Shown here: positions 1 to 7,649 of the stretch, in pieces
Layout of the letters: each line of letters opens with the position of its first letter
How positions within the stretch are numbered: the stretch's first letter is position 1
From: Geodermatophilaceae bacterium NBWT11
GTDB lineage: Bacteria; Actinomycetota; Actinomycetes; Mycobacteriales; Geodermatophilaceae
Direction of reading: 5' to 3'
Length of the DNA: 64,000 nt
Assembly (NCBI GenBank): GCA_014218215.1
Contig: CP043652.1
Location: 496,001 to 560,000, forward strand
Notes under the pieces: generated by a model
Database searches by the model: none
What the model was told of the DNA's origin: nothing
The model's input: only the letters and a program-made list of their open reading frames with translations
Position numbers and translations under genes: made by a program

Positions 1-2
1 CC

Positions 3-179
3 GACGTCCTGTCCGTGGACCCCGCCGGCCCGGCCGGCCTGGCCCTGCGCGGCTACCTGGGCTTCCTGGAGTCCGCCTGCCTGGCCTGGGCCGACCGCGG
101 TTGCCCGGCGTCGTCCCGCCCCGCCCTGCTCGCGATGTCCCTCGACGCCCTCCAGGCCGCCCTGGAGGCCGCCCTCTGA
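3..179 (+). CDS. TetR-family regulator, C-terminal fragment
   Basis: Only the last 58 codons are inside the window; the gene starts upstream. The frame beginning at base 3 is open to a TGA at 177-179. The visible segment is alpha-helical and reads GYLGFLESACLAWADR, then a short turn and a last helix SLDALQAALEAAL. This resembles the ligand-binding C-terminus of TetR/AcrR repressors. The DNA-binding part is not visible, so family membership is inferred from the tail alone. The stop codon is followed two bases later by the left remnant of the 51-bp palindrome that an IS30 element interrupts, so the palindrome probably terminated this gene originally. Confidence 0.55.
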   Translation, partial: DVLSVDPAGPAGLALRGYLGFLESACLAWADRGCPASSRPALLAMSLDALQAALEAAL

Positions 180-192
180 CGACGAGAAGCGC

Positions 193-223
193 GGCGGTCT
201 CAACGGGTGTGTGCAACGGCCTC
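193..223. repeat. IS30 left terminal inverted repeat
   Basis: Thirty-one bases starting GGCGGTCTCAACGGGTG. It pairs with 1391-1421 with three mismatches, all in the inner part. The transposase stop codon (200-202 on the complement) lies inside it. Confidence 0.9.
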
Positions 224-1351
224 GTTGAATGCTTCGGCGGGAGTCTTCCAGTCCAGGGTCTGTCGGGGTCGGCCGTTGAGTCGTGCGGCGATGGCGTCGA
301 GGTCGTGCTGGGTGAAGGCCGTGAGGTCGGCGCCCTTGGGCAGGTACTGGCGGAGGAGGCCGTTGGTGTTCTCGTTGCTGCCCCGCTGCCAGGGGCTCTT
401 GGGGTCGCAGAAATAGACGTCGACGCCGGTGGCCACGGTGAACTGTGCGTGGGCGGCCATCTCCTTGCCCTGGTCCCAGGTCAGGGACCGGCGCAGCTGG
501 GCTGGCACCCGCCTGATCGCTGCGGCCAGAGCCGGGTGGACCTGCTCGGCCTTCTTGCCTTCCGGTAGCGCCACCAACGCCACGAACCGGGTGGTGCGCT
601 CCACCAGGGTGGCCACTGCACTGGGCAGCTTGCCCAAGACGAGGTCGCCCTCCCAGTGCCCGGGGACCGCCCGGTCGGTGGCCTCGGCGGGTCGTTCGGA
701 GATCGGGACCATCCCGCGCAGCTGCCCACGCCCGGAAGGCAACTTGGCCCCGCGCGGGTGCCGGGTCGCCCGACCGGTGCGCAACGACCGGGTCAACTCA
801 CGGGCCAACCCGCCCCTGGCCTGCACGAACAAGGTCAGGTAGATCGTCTCGTGGGAGACCCGCATCGCCTCATCGTCGGGGAAGTCCACGACCAAGCGTG
901 ACGCGATCTGCTGCGGTGACCACTCCAGGGCCAGCCCACGCTGCACCTCCGCGCGAAGCCGCCCGTCGATCGCCAGCTTCGCCGGCTTGGGTCGCAGCGC
1001 CCGACGATCGGCCGCGGCATCGGCTGCTGCGGCCCGGTAGGCCTCCCGCCCGCCGTTGCGGGCCAGCTCCCGGCTGATCGTGGAGGGCTCCCGCCCCAAC
1101 ACACGCGCGATCGCCCGCACCGACGCCTCGGCGGCGATCCCGCGGCTGATCTCCTCCCGCTCGACCACGCTCAACGCCAGCGGCCCCCGCCGCCGCGCTA
1201 CCGGCCGTCTGCCACCACACGCCGTGACATGCCGGTGCACCGTGGCATGCGACAGCCCCAATGACCGGCCGATGCCACGCAGTGACTCACCGGCCCGCCA
1301 TCGCGCCCACAACTGATCCTGCTGCTCCACCGACAACCCCGACGACCTCAC
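200..1351 (-). CDS. IS30-family transposase
   Basis: A 383-residue DDE transposase that cuts and joins the ends of its own element. An N-terminal helix-turn-helix region (about residues 5-45) is followed by a second HTH typical of IS30 (about 60-97, ending TISRELARNG). The catalytic core shows D236 in GHWEGDLV, D293 in TWDQGKEM and E327 in WQRGSNENTN; the D-to-E spacing is the IS30 value of 33 residues. The frame is uninterrupted and the length is normal for the family, so it looks functional. The start is a GTG at 1351 preceded by a GAGGGG stretch. It is the only gene of the element. Confidence 0.93.
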   Translation of the reverse strand: MRSSGLSVEQQDQLWARWRAGESLRGIGRSLGLSHATVHRHVTACGGRRPVARRRGPLALSVVEREEISRGIAAEASVRAIARVLGREPSTISRELARNGGREAYRAAAADAAADRRALRPKPAKLAIDGRLRAEVQRGLALEWSPQQIASRLVVDFPDDEAMRVSHETIYLTLFVQARGGLARELTRSLRTGRATRHPRGAKLPSGRGQLRGMVPISERPAEATDRAVPGHWEGDLVLGKLPSAVATLVERTTRFVALVALPEGKKAEQVHPALAAAIRRVPAQLRRSLTWDQGKEMAAHAQFTVATGVDVYFCDPKSPWQRGSNENTNGLLRQYLPKGADLTAFTQHDLDAIAARLNGRPRQTLDWKTPAEAFNEAVAHTR

Positions 1352-1390
1352 CGGACCACCCCTCAGACCACGACACCGTGATCATCTGCA

Positions 1391-1421
1391 GAGGCTGTTG
1401 CATCCACCCGTTGAGACCGCC
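1391..1421. repeat. IS30 right terminal inverted repeat
   Basis: Thirty-one bases ending CCCGTTGAGACCGCC, complementary to 193-223 with three mismatches. The second copy of the GC target duplication follows at 1422-1423. Confidence 0.9.
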
Positions 1422-1472
1422 GCCCTTTTCGTCAGCTCGGCTGACGGGAAGGGCGCTTCTCGTGCGGGGTGG

Positions 1473-2267
1473 TCAGAGGCCGACCGAGTCGGCCCCGAAG
1501 GCGGCCTGCTCCGGGGTGTAGCCCTCGAAGACCAGCTGGTCGATGAGCCCGGACCGGGAGAACGAGGTGAACTCCAGGTAGCTCTCCGCCGACCCGGCCG
1601 CCTGGGCGTTCCAGTCGACCGTGACGGTGTCGGCCGCCCAGGTGGCGTCAGCGGTCGAGTACCCCTCGTACTCGAGCTGGCCGATCAGGCCCGTGCGGGA
1701 GAAGTTGGTGAAGTCCAGGTAGCTGTTCGCCGCGCGGAGTGCGTTGGACTGGCTCACGGACACGTCCGGCACCGGTGCCGGGGCCGGCGCGGGAGCGACC
1801 GTGGTCGTGGGCGCAGGCGCCGGCGCGACCGTGGTGGTCACCGGTGCCGGAGCGGCCTCGACGACATCGGTGACCGGCGGCGGCGGGACCACCGAGGAGA
1901 TCGGCGCCGAGGACGACGAGGACGTCGCTGCGGAGGCCGTCGAGGACGGACTGGTCTCGGTCGGTCCGTTCACCGCCGAACCGATGATGCCCAGGCCCAG
2001 GACCACGGCAGGGATCACGACCCGCTTGCGCTTGAACCACGGCTTGGCACCCGGCACCTGCGGTGCAGCGGGAGGCTGCCCGGGACCCGTGTACTGCCCC
2101 GGGGGCGGGAACTGCGGGGGCGGAAACTGCGGGGGCGGGAACTGCTGCCACGGGACACCGTTCTGCCCGTAGGCCGCCGTGGGGAAGTCCCCGGTCGGAA
2201 CCGGCCCGTGGTACGGACGTCCCGGGTCCGGCTGTCCGGACGGCTGGTGGAACGGCGGCTGCGTCAT
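1473..2267 (-). CDS. Proline-rich membrane protein with twin Ltp domains
   Basis: 264 residues. Residues 1-76 are Pro/Gln/Gly-rich with a repeated QFPPP unit, probably cytoplasmic. A basic stretch (79-82, KRKR) precedes one transmembrane helix (83-99). A Ser/Thr/Pro/Ala linker follows (100-170) and then two copies of the Ltp host-cell-surface lipoprotein repeat (about 175-222 and 223-264), with the shared pattern YL-F--FS-(T/S)GLI-QL--EGY. The founding Ltp protein of Streptococcus phage TP-J34 blocks DNA injection by other phages; many actinobacterial Ltp-repeat proteins have no known role. This one has no lipobox and is anchored by a helix instead. It is transcribed away from the intact palindrome and ends next to the disrupted one. 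A phage-related role is possible but not shown. Confidence 0.75.
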   Translation of the reverse strand: MTQPPFHQPSGQPDPGRPYHGPVPTGDFPTAAYGQNGVPWQQFPPPQFPPPQFPPPGQYTGPGQPPAAPQVPGAKPWFKRKRVVIPAVVLGLGIIGSAVNGPTETSPSSTASAATSSSSSAPISSVVPPPPVTDVVEAAPAPVTTTVAPAPAPTTTVAPAPAPAPVPDVSVSQSNALRAANSYLDFTNFSRTGLIGQLEYEGYSTADATWAADTVTVDWNAQAAGSAESYLEFTSFSRSGLIDQLVFEGYTPEQAAFGADSVGL

Positions 2268-2289
2268 TCTCGGTTCTCCCCGTGGCTGA

Positions 2290-2308
2290 GCCGTCGCTCA
2301 CCGACGGC
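2290..2308. other. Hairpin in the 5' leader of the Ltp-domain gene
   Basis: GCCGTCG-CTCAC-CGACGGC, with 7-bp arms, lies about 23 bases upstream of the ATG at 2267. It would form in the mRNA leader and could affect translation or processing. The rest of 2268-2425 shows no gene. Confidence 0.4.
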
Positions 2309-2425
2309 TGCCGAACCGTAACGTCACGTATCCGAAACCCAAACAGGCCAGAAGTGACGAAGCGCGGGCCCTGTGTTGGGTGATCGTCCAGTACCGGGTT
2401 GTCCCCTAGCGCGAGCTCCCCCACG

Positions 2426-2476
2426 ACGAGAAGCGCCCTTCTCGTCAGAAGTCCTGACGAGAAGGGCGCTTCTCGT
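2426..2476. repeat. Intact 51-bp double-hairpin palindrome, probable terminator
   Basis: A perfect 23-bp inverted repeat around a 5-base centre (AAGTC). Each arm is itself palindromic: ACGAGAAGCGCCCTTCTCGT on the left and its complement on the right. It can therefore form either one long stem or two 8-bp hairpins. It lies 11 bases past the stop of the acyl-CoA dehydrogenase gene (minus strand), where a terminator is expected. No T-run follows, as is common in GC-rich actinobacteria. It matches the target of the IS30 insertion at 182-1463. Confidence 0.8.
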
Positions 2477-2487
2477 GCGGTGCCGGG

Positions 2488-3507
2488 TCAGACGGCGGAG
2501 GTGAGGGCGGCCCAGGGGTCGTCGCCGGCGACGGCGGCGCCGAGGACGCGGGCCCAGGTGAGCTCGTTGCCGGCCTCGTCGCGCCAGGACCACATGCGCT
2601 TGGTGAGGTGGTGCAGCCGGTGCTCCTCGGTGAACCCGATGGCGCCGTGCACCTGGTGGGCCTGCCGGGCGACCACCTCGACGGCGGCCCCCGCGCGCAC
2701 CTTGGCCGCGGCGGCTGCGAGCTCGAGGGGCTCGCCCCGGTCCAGGCGCTGGACGGCGGCGTCCACCAGCGCCGACACCGCTGTCACCTCGCCGGCCATC
2801 TCGGCCAGCTGCATCTGGATGCCCTGGAACTTGGCCAGCGGGCGGCCGAACTGCACCCGCTCCCCCGCGTACTGGCCTGTCCAGGCCAGCACGGTCTCGG
2901 CGGCGGCGGACAGCTGCACCGCCCGGGCCAGGGCGTACCGGGCCCGGACGTCGTCGGCGAGCGGCCCGACCTGCGCCTGCACCCCGTCGAACACGTAGGA
3001 CCCGCGGGGCTCCCCGGCCAGGTTCGCCGCGTCCGTGGCGTCGAGCCCGGAGACGTCGACCAGCGCGAGGACGTCGCCGTCCGGCCCGGCGGCGACCACG
3101 GCGAGCCAGTGCGCGACCCCGGCCCAGGCGACGTCCGTGGCGGTGCCCGTGAGCAGGCCGGAGCCGTCCACCTGCACGGCCCCGGAGACGGCGATCGTCA
3201 GCGGCTGCGACGGGTCGGGCAGCGCGAGGCCGGCGGCGAGCACCGCGGGGCCGGCGACCAGCAGCTGCTCGGCGACCGGCACCGCCCCGGCGCCCGCGGC
3301 CAGGGTGGCGACGACGGCGACCGCGTCGGCCAGCTCACCGCCGGAGCCGCCGGCCTCCTCGGGCAGACCGACCCCGGTCAACCCGGCCTCGGCCAGGTCG
3401 GACCACAGGTCGGCGCCCCAGCGACGGTCGGGGGTCAGCTGGGTGGGCTCGTGGCCGGTGAGGATCTCCCGGACGGTCTGGACGACCAGGTCCTGGTCGG
3501 AGCTCAT
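2488..3507 (-). CDS. Acyl-CoA dehydrogenase, short subunit (FadE-like)
   Basis: 339 residues, shorter than a usual 380-400-residue acyl-CoA dehydrogenase, with a reduced N-terminal domain. The C-terminal part contains GERVQFGRPLAKFQGIQ and HGAIGFTEEH, both typical FAD/substrate-domain segments. It overlaps the upstream dehydrogenase gene by 4 bases (ATGA), so the two are translationally coupled. In mycobacterial sterol degradation, pairs of adjacent FadE genes (for example FadE28-FadE29) encode alpha2beta2 enzymes in which one subunit is catalytically incomplete. The arrangement here suggests the same architecture. The substrate is unknown; the neighbouring P450 and ThDP enzyme suggest an alicyclic or branched acid rather than an ordinary fatty acid. 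Confidence 0.85.
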   Translation of the reverse strand: MSSDQDLVVQTVREILTGHEPTQLTPDRRWGADLWSDLAEAGLTGVGLPEEAGGSGGELADAVAVVATLAAGAGAVPVAEQLLVAGPAVLAAGLALPDPSQPLTIAVSGAVQVDGSGLLTGTATDVAWAGVAHWLAVVAAGPDGDVLALVDVSGLDATDAANLAGEPRGSYVFDGVQAQVGPLADDVRARYALARAVQLSAAAETVLAWTGQYAGERVQFGRPLAKFQGIQMQLAEMAGEVTAVSALVDAAVQRLDRGEPLELAAAAAKVRAGAAVEVVARQAHQVHGAIGFTEEHRLHHLTKRMWSWRDEAGNELTWARVLGAAVAGDDPWAALTSAV

Positions 3508-4655
3508 CGCAGACCCAGCCCGCGAGCCACGATCCCGCGGAGGATCTCATTGGTGCCCCCGCGCAGCGTGTAGCCCGGGGAGTGCAGCTGGGCCTCGGCC
3601 AACGCCCTCGCGAGCGGGTCGGGTGAGTCCAGCGACGCGGGCACGTCGACCACCTTCCGGATCTCCTCGGCGACGTCGCCCTCGAACGTCGTCCCGACGT
3701 CCTTGACCAGGGCGGCGGGGATGTCGGGCAGCTCGCCGCGGTCCAGCGCGGCGGCGATCCGCAGCGACAGCTGGCGCAGCGACAGCAGCCGGGCCGAGAG
3801 CCGGCCCACCGTCGCGAGCTCGGCCGGGGACGACGCCCGGCGGGCGAACTCGGCGAACAGCGGGAAGGTGGACAGGAAGCGCTCGGGCCCGCTGCGCTCG
3901 AAGGCGAGCTCGGCGGTCACCTGGTTCCAGCCGGCGCCCTCCTCCCCCAGCAGCATGTCGCCGGGGATGACGACGTCCTCGAAGACGACCTCGTTGAAGT
4001 GGTGGCCGCCGTCCAGGATGCGGATCGGGTTGATCGTGATGCCCGGGGTGGAGAGGTCGACCAGCAGCTGGCTCATGCCGGCGTGCCGGTTGGCCGAGTC
4101 GGCGGGCGCGGTACGGACGAGGGTGATGGCGTAGTGGCTGTGGTGGGCGTTCGACGTCCACACCTTGGCGCCGTTGACCACCCAGTCGCCGTCGGCGTTG
4201 CGCTCGGCCTTGGTGCGGATCGACGCCAGGTCGGAGCCGGAGTCGGGCTCGCTCATGCCGATGACGAAGAAGCACTCACCGGCGGCGATCTTCGGCAGGA
4301 TCTCCCGGCGCTGGGCCTCGGTGCCGTAGCGCAGCAGGTTGGGGCCGGACTGCCGGTCGGCGATCCAGTGCGCGGCCACCGGGGCACCGGCGGCCAGCAG
4401 CTCCTCGGTGACGGCGTAGCGCTCCATCGCGGTGCGCTCGTGACCGCCGTACTCCTTCGGCCAGGTCATCCCCAGCCAGCCCTGCTCGCCGAGCTTCTTG
4501 GAGAAGTCCGGGTCGACACCGGACAGCCAGGTGTCCACGTGGGTCTCGAAGGAACCGGCGGCGAGCTCCTTGGCCAGGAACTCGCGCACCTCCAGGCGGA
4601 CCCGTTCGGCGGCCTCGGAGGTGGGCGCGGGGGCGAGCGTCAGTGTCGACGGCAT
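3504..4655 (-). CDS. Acyl-CoA dehydrogenase, long subunit (FadE-like)
   Basis: 383 residues, normal length. Visible signatures are IGMSEPDSGSDLAS (FAD-binding loop), WVVNGAKVWTSNA, and the C-terminal GGTNEILRGIVARGLGLR that contacts FAD and the CoA side. It oxidises an acyl-CoA thioester to the 2,3-enoyl-CoA and passes electrons to electron-transfer flavoprotein. Its stop overlaps the start of the short dehydrogenase subunit by 4 bases. It begins 25 bases after the end of the P450 gene, so all belong to one minus-strand unit. It is probably one half of a heteromeric enzyme. Confidence 0.9.
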   Translation of the reverse strand: MPSTLTLAPAPTSEAAERVRLEVREFLAKELAAGSFETHVDTWLSGVDPDFSKKLGEQGWLGMTWPKEYGGHERTAMERYAVTEELLAAGAPVAAHWIADRQSGPNLLRYGTEAQRREILPKIAAGECFFVIGMSEPDSGSDLASIRTKAERNADGDWVVNGAKVWTSNAHHSHYAITLVRTAPADSANRHAGMSQLLVDLSTPGITINPIRILDGGHHFNEVVFEDVVIPGDMLLGEEGAGWNQVTAELAFERSGPERFLSTFPLFAEFARRASSPAELATVGRLSARLLSLRQLSLRIAAALDRGELPDIPAALVKDVGTTFEGDVAEEIRKVVDVPASLDSPDPLARALAEAQLHSPGYTLRGGTNEILRGIVARGLGLR

Positions 4656-4680
4656 GTCGCCGATGGAACCACGCTGGCAC

Positions 4681-5992
4681 TCACCGCACCGTGAGCAGCA
4701 TCGGCCCCTTCGGCTTGGGGATCGGGATCGGGGAGATGACGACGCCCGCGGCCGGGTCGGCCGACACCCGCCGGGTGGCCAGCAGCCGGGCGACGATCGC
4801 CTTCACCATCACCTCGGCGACGTGGTTGCCGATGCACAGGTGCGCGCCGCCGCCGAAGGGCACGAAGAGGTGGCTGTGCTGCTTGTGCTCCTCCCGTCCG
4901 GGGGCGAAGCGGTCGGGGTCGAAGGCGGCCGGGCGGGTCCACCAGTCGGGGTGCCGGTGCAGCGCGAGGCTGGAGACGCTGACCCCGGTGCCCGCGGGCA
5001 CCGCCACCCCGTCGATCTCGACGTCGGCCAGCGCGCGGCGCGGGGAGAACGGCACCGGCGGGCTCAGCCGCAGCGCCTCCGACATCGCCCGGGAGGTGTG
5101 CACGAGCCGGCCGTGGTCCGCGGGAGTGACCGGGGCGCCGTCCAGCGCGCGCACCTCCTCGGCGACCCTGTCCTGCTCGACCGGGTGCAGGGCCAGCTGC
5201 CAGAGCAGCACCGCCAACGTCGAGGTGGTGGTGTCGTGCGCGGCGAGCATCAGGAACACCACGTGGTCCACCACGTCGTCGACCGGCAGCAGCGCGCCGT
5301 CGTCGGTGGGTGGCGTGGGCCAGCCGGGAGAGCAGGTCGCCGCGGGGCTCCTCCCGGCGCCGGGCGGCCACCAGCTCGCCGAACACCCGGGTCAGCTCGG
5401 CCCGGCCCTGCAGCCCGCGCCGGTACGGGGTGCCCGGCAGCGGCACCCGCAGCGGGGTGACCGCCGCAGCCACGGCAGCCTGGAACGCCCGGTTGACCCG
5501 CTCGGACTGCTTCCCCAGCGACACCCCGACGAACACCTCGGCTGCGATGTCCAGGGTCAGCCGCTTCATGAACAGGTAGACGTCGACCTCACCGTCCGGG
5601 AGGGCGCGCAGGTGCCGGTCGGTGACGTCGTGGATGGCGTCGACGTAGCCGGTCAACGCGGCCCGGCTGAAGGCCTGCTGCATCACCCGGCGGTGCCGGT
5701 GGTGGTCGTCGAAGTCGCGCAGCATGAGCCCGTTGCGGAAGAGCTCCCCGATGGTGTTCGACCAGCCGCCCTCGCTGGAGAGCACCTTCCCGGGGTCGAG
5801 GTAGATCTCCCGGGTGGCCTGCGGCGTCAGGAAGGTGACGCCCTCGCGGCCCAGCACCCGGGTGCGGAAGACGTCGCCGTGCCGCAGCCGGTTGCGCTCG
5901 GTGAAGCCGGTGGCGTCCCGGACGAAGGACAACGTGTGGCCGACCAGCGGCCACCCCCGGTCACCGGGGACGTGCGCGAGCGGGTCGACCAC
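4681..5992 (-). pseudogene. Cytochrome P450, frameshifted
   Basis: The N-terminal frame runs from 5992 for about 226 residues (start MVDPLAHVPGDRGWPLVGH) through helix C and then loses P450 character near 5314. The rest continues in another frame down to the TGA at 4681: LMLAAHDTTTS (I-helix oxygen-activation site), EALR (ExxR) and FGGGAHLCIGNH (haem-cysteine loop). The break coincides with GGTGGGTGG at 5305-5313, which reads as a 4-base tandem duplication. Removing one unit gives 435 residues, a normal P450 length. Either the gene is recently inactivated or the assembly has an indel there. If intact it would hydroxylate a substrate of the same pathway as the coupled acyl-CoA dehydrogenases. 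Confidence 0.85.
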
Positions 5993-6036
5993 GGAGCACC
6001 TCCAGCACGCCGCGTCGTTGCGACGTGCCCCGGACC

Positions 6037-7551
6037 CTAGGGCCGGCGCAGGACGGCGTCGACCAGGTGCGGGCCCGGCTCGGCGAACGCGTGCCGCAGC
6101 GCCTCGGCCAGCTCGGGGCCGGTGGTCACCCGCACCCCGGGCACGCCCATCCCGGCGGCCAGGGACACGAAGTCCAGCGCCGGTGAGCCCAGGTCGAGCA
6201 GCCGCCCGGCCCGCTCCCCGCCGGCGGTCGCCCCGACGTTCTCCAGCTCGCCGGCCAGGATCGCGTAGGCCCCGTTGTCGCAGACCAGCACGGTGACGTC
6301 GAGCTGCTCACGGGCCATCGTCCACAGCGCCTGCAGGGTGTACATCGCCGAGCCGTCGGCCTGAACGGCGAGCACCGGCCGGTCGGGGCAGGCGACCGCG
6401 GCACCGACGGCCATCGGCAGACCGTCGCCGATCGCCCCGCCGGTCAACGACAGCACGTCGTGCCGGGGTGCGCCCGCGGTGGCCGGGAAGAGACCGAACC
6501 CGCTGGTCAGCGACTCGTCGACCACGATGGCCCGCTCGGGCAGCACGGCCCCGACGACCGCGGCGAGCACCTGCGGGTCCAGCGCCCGGTCCGGGACCGT
6601 CGGCACCGACGCCGGCGCCAGCACCGGGTCGGCCCCGACCCGGTCGGCCAGCTCGGTGAGCGCCGCGAGGGAGGACTCCCCCGGCTCGGTCAGCACGTGC
6701 ACGGCGCAGCCCTCCGGCACGAAGGAGCCCGGGGTGTCGGGGTAGGCGAAGAACGCCACCGGCGCCGGCGCCCCGACCAGCACCAGGTGCGCCACGTCGG
6801 CCAGTGCCGCGAGCGCCGGGCCCGGTGGGTAGGGCAGCTTCGGCACGTCGGGCAGACCGGCGCCGCGGGCCATCCGGGCCGGGAAGGTCTCCGCCATCAA
6901 GCGGGCGCCGGTGCCGGCCGCGACCCGGGCCGCGGCGTTCAGAGCCTCGGCGTCCAGTGCGTCCCCACCCAGGAAGAGCACGGTGTCCGGGCCCAGCGGC
7001 AGGTCGGGGACGGCGACCGAGCGGGCCGGCCGGTCGGGTGCGGCCACGCCGACGGCACCGCCCTCGGACCAGGAGACGTCGGCGGGCAGCACCAGGGTGG
7101 CGACCTGGCCGCGGCGAGCCGCGGCGACCGCGTCGGCGACGTCGTCCCCCACGTGGGCGGTGGTCAGCGACCGGCGCCACCAGCCGACCGCGCCGGCGAG
7201 GGCGTCGAGGTCGGACTCCAGCGGGGCGTCGAGCCGCTTGTGGGTCCGCGCGTGGTCGCCCACCACGTTCACCAGCGGGGCCCGGCCGCGACGGGCGTTG
7301 TGCAGGTTGGCCCAGCCGTTGCCCAGCCCCGGTCCCAGGTGCAGCAGGGTCGCCGCGGGCTTCCCGGCCATCCGGGCGTAGCCGTCGGCGGCACCGGTGG
7401 CCACGCCCTCGAACAGCGTGAGGACGGCGCGCATCTGCGGCACGTCGTCCAGTGCGGCCACGAAGTGCATCTCCGAGGTGCCGGGGTTGGCGAAGCAGAC
7501 CTCCACCCCGGCGTCGACGAGCGTGCGGATGACTGCCCGGGCTCCGTTCAC
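6037..7551 (-). CDS. Thiamine-diphosphate enzyme, acetolactate synthase large-subunit family
   Basis: 504 residues with the three-domain ThDP decarboxylase fold. The N-terminal pyrimidine-binding domain has the catalytic glutamate in TLFEGVATGAADGYAR (E48). The middle domain is nucleotide-like. The C-terminal domain carries the diphosphate-binding motif, GDGLPMAVGAAVACPDR then QADGSAMYTL and CDNGAYAI. It is shorter than housekeeping IlvB (about 560-600) and has no small-subunit gene nearby, so branched-chain amino acid synthesis is unlikely. A benzoylformate-decarboxylase-like or carboligase activity is a reasonable alternative. It is the first gene of the minus-strand unit with the P450 and acyl-CoA dehydrogenases (gap to the P450 start 44 bases). 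Confidence 0.8.
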   Translation of the reverse strand: MNGARAVIRTLVDAGVEVCFANPGTSEMHFVAALDDVPQMRAVLTLFEGVATGAADGYARMAGKPAATLLHLGPGLGNGWANLHNARRGRAPLVNVVGDHARTHKRLDAPLESDLDALAGAVGWWRRSLTTAHVGDDVADAVAAARRGQVATLVLPADVSWSEGGAVGVAAPDRPARSVAVPDLPLGPDTVLFLGGDALDAEALNAAARVAAGTGARLMAETFPARMARGAGLPDVPKLPYPPGPALAALADVAHLVLVGAPAPVAFFAYPDTPGSFVPEGCAVHVLTEPGESSLAALTELADRVGADPVLAPASVPTVPDRALDPQVLAAVVGAVLPERAIVVDESLTSGFGLFPATAGAPRHDVLSLTGGAIGDGLPMAVGAAVACPDRPVLAVQADGSAMYTLQALWTMAREQLDVTVLVCDNGAYAILAGELENVGATAGGERAGRLLDLGSPALDFVSLAAGMGVPGVRVTTGPELAEALRHAFAEPGPHLVDAVLRRP

Positions 7552-7649
7552 GCCCGCACCCTGGCACCTCGCACCGTCGTCCGCCCAGTGGTGGGATGAG
7601 CGCGACGCCCGGGCACCGCCGCCCGGACGCAGATCCCCGGAGGTACCCC

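Larger units (their letters stand above)
193..1421 (-). mobile_element. IS30-family insertion sequence, complete (1229 bp)
   Basis: The element is bounded by 31-bp imperfect terminal inverted repeats (193-223 and 1391-1421, three mismatches) and flanked by a 2-bp target duplication GC (191-192 and 1422-1423). It holds one transposase gene on the minus strand whose stop codon lies inside the left repeat. Length, single gene, repeat size and short duplication all fit IS30. The insertion sits at the exact symmetry centre of a small palindrome, ACGAGAAG-CGCC-CTTTTCGT, with the duplicated GC being the two central bases. No passenger gene is present. The three mismatches between the ends do not affect the outer 19 bases, so the element may still be mobile. 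Confidence 0.9.
182..1463. repeat. 51-bp double-hairpin palindrome, split by the IS30 element
   Basis: Bases 182-192 plus 1424-1463, joined after removal of the element and one copy of its 2-bp duplication, rebuild a 51-bp palindrome. It has the same length and nearly the same sequence as the intact copy at 2426-2476; it differs in the 5-base centre and at two arm positions. Each half is itself a hairpin, with 8-bp arms around CGCC or GGCG. It lies between the convergent TetR and Ltp-protein genes, where a bidirectional transcription terminator would be expected. Terminator function is inferred: no T-run follows. Confidence 0.8.

Noticed and set aside
1398-2321. Plus-strand Arg-rich frame opposite the Ltp-domain gene
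   Set aside because: The minus strand has recognisable Ltp repeats, a membrane helix and a good start; the plus frame is Arg/Gly low-complexity.
2426-2476. CRISPR-like repeat
   Set aside because: Only two copies exist, with no regular spacers or cas genes; the nested dyad fits a terminator or REP-like element better.
5305-5313. Programmed ribosomal frameshift in the P450 gene
   Set aside because: No slippery heptamer or following stem is evident, P450s are not known to use frameshifting, and a 4-base duplication explains the break simply.
6037-7551. Housekeeping acetolactate synthase (ilvB)
   Set aside because: The protein is about 60-90 residues shorter than IlvB, and no ilvN or ilvC gene is near; its neighbours are catabolic genes.
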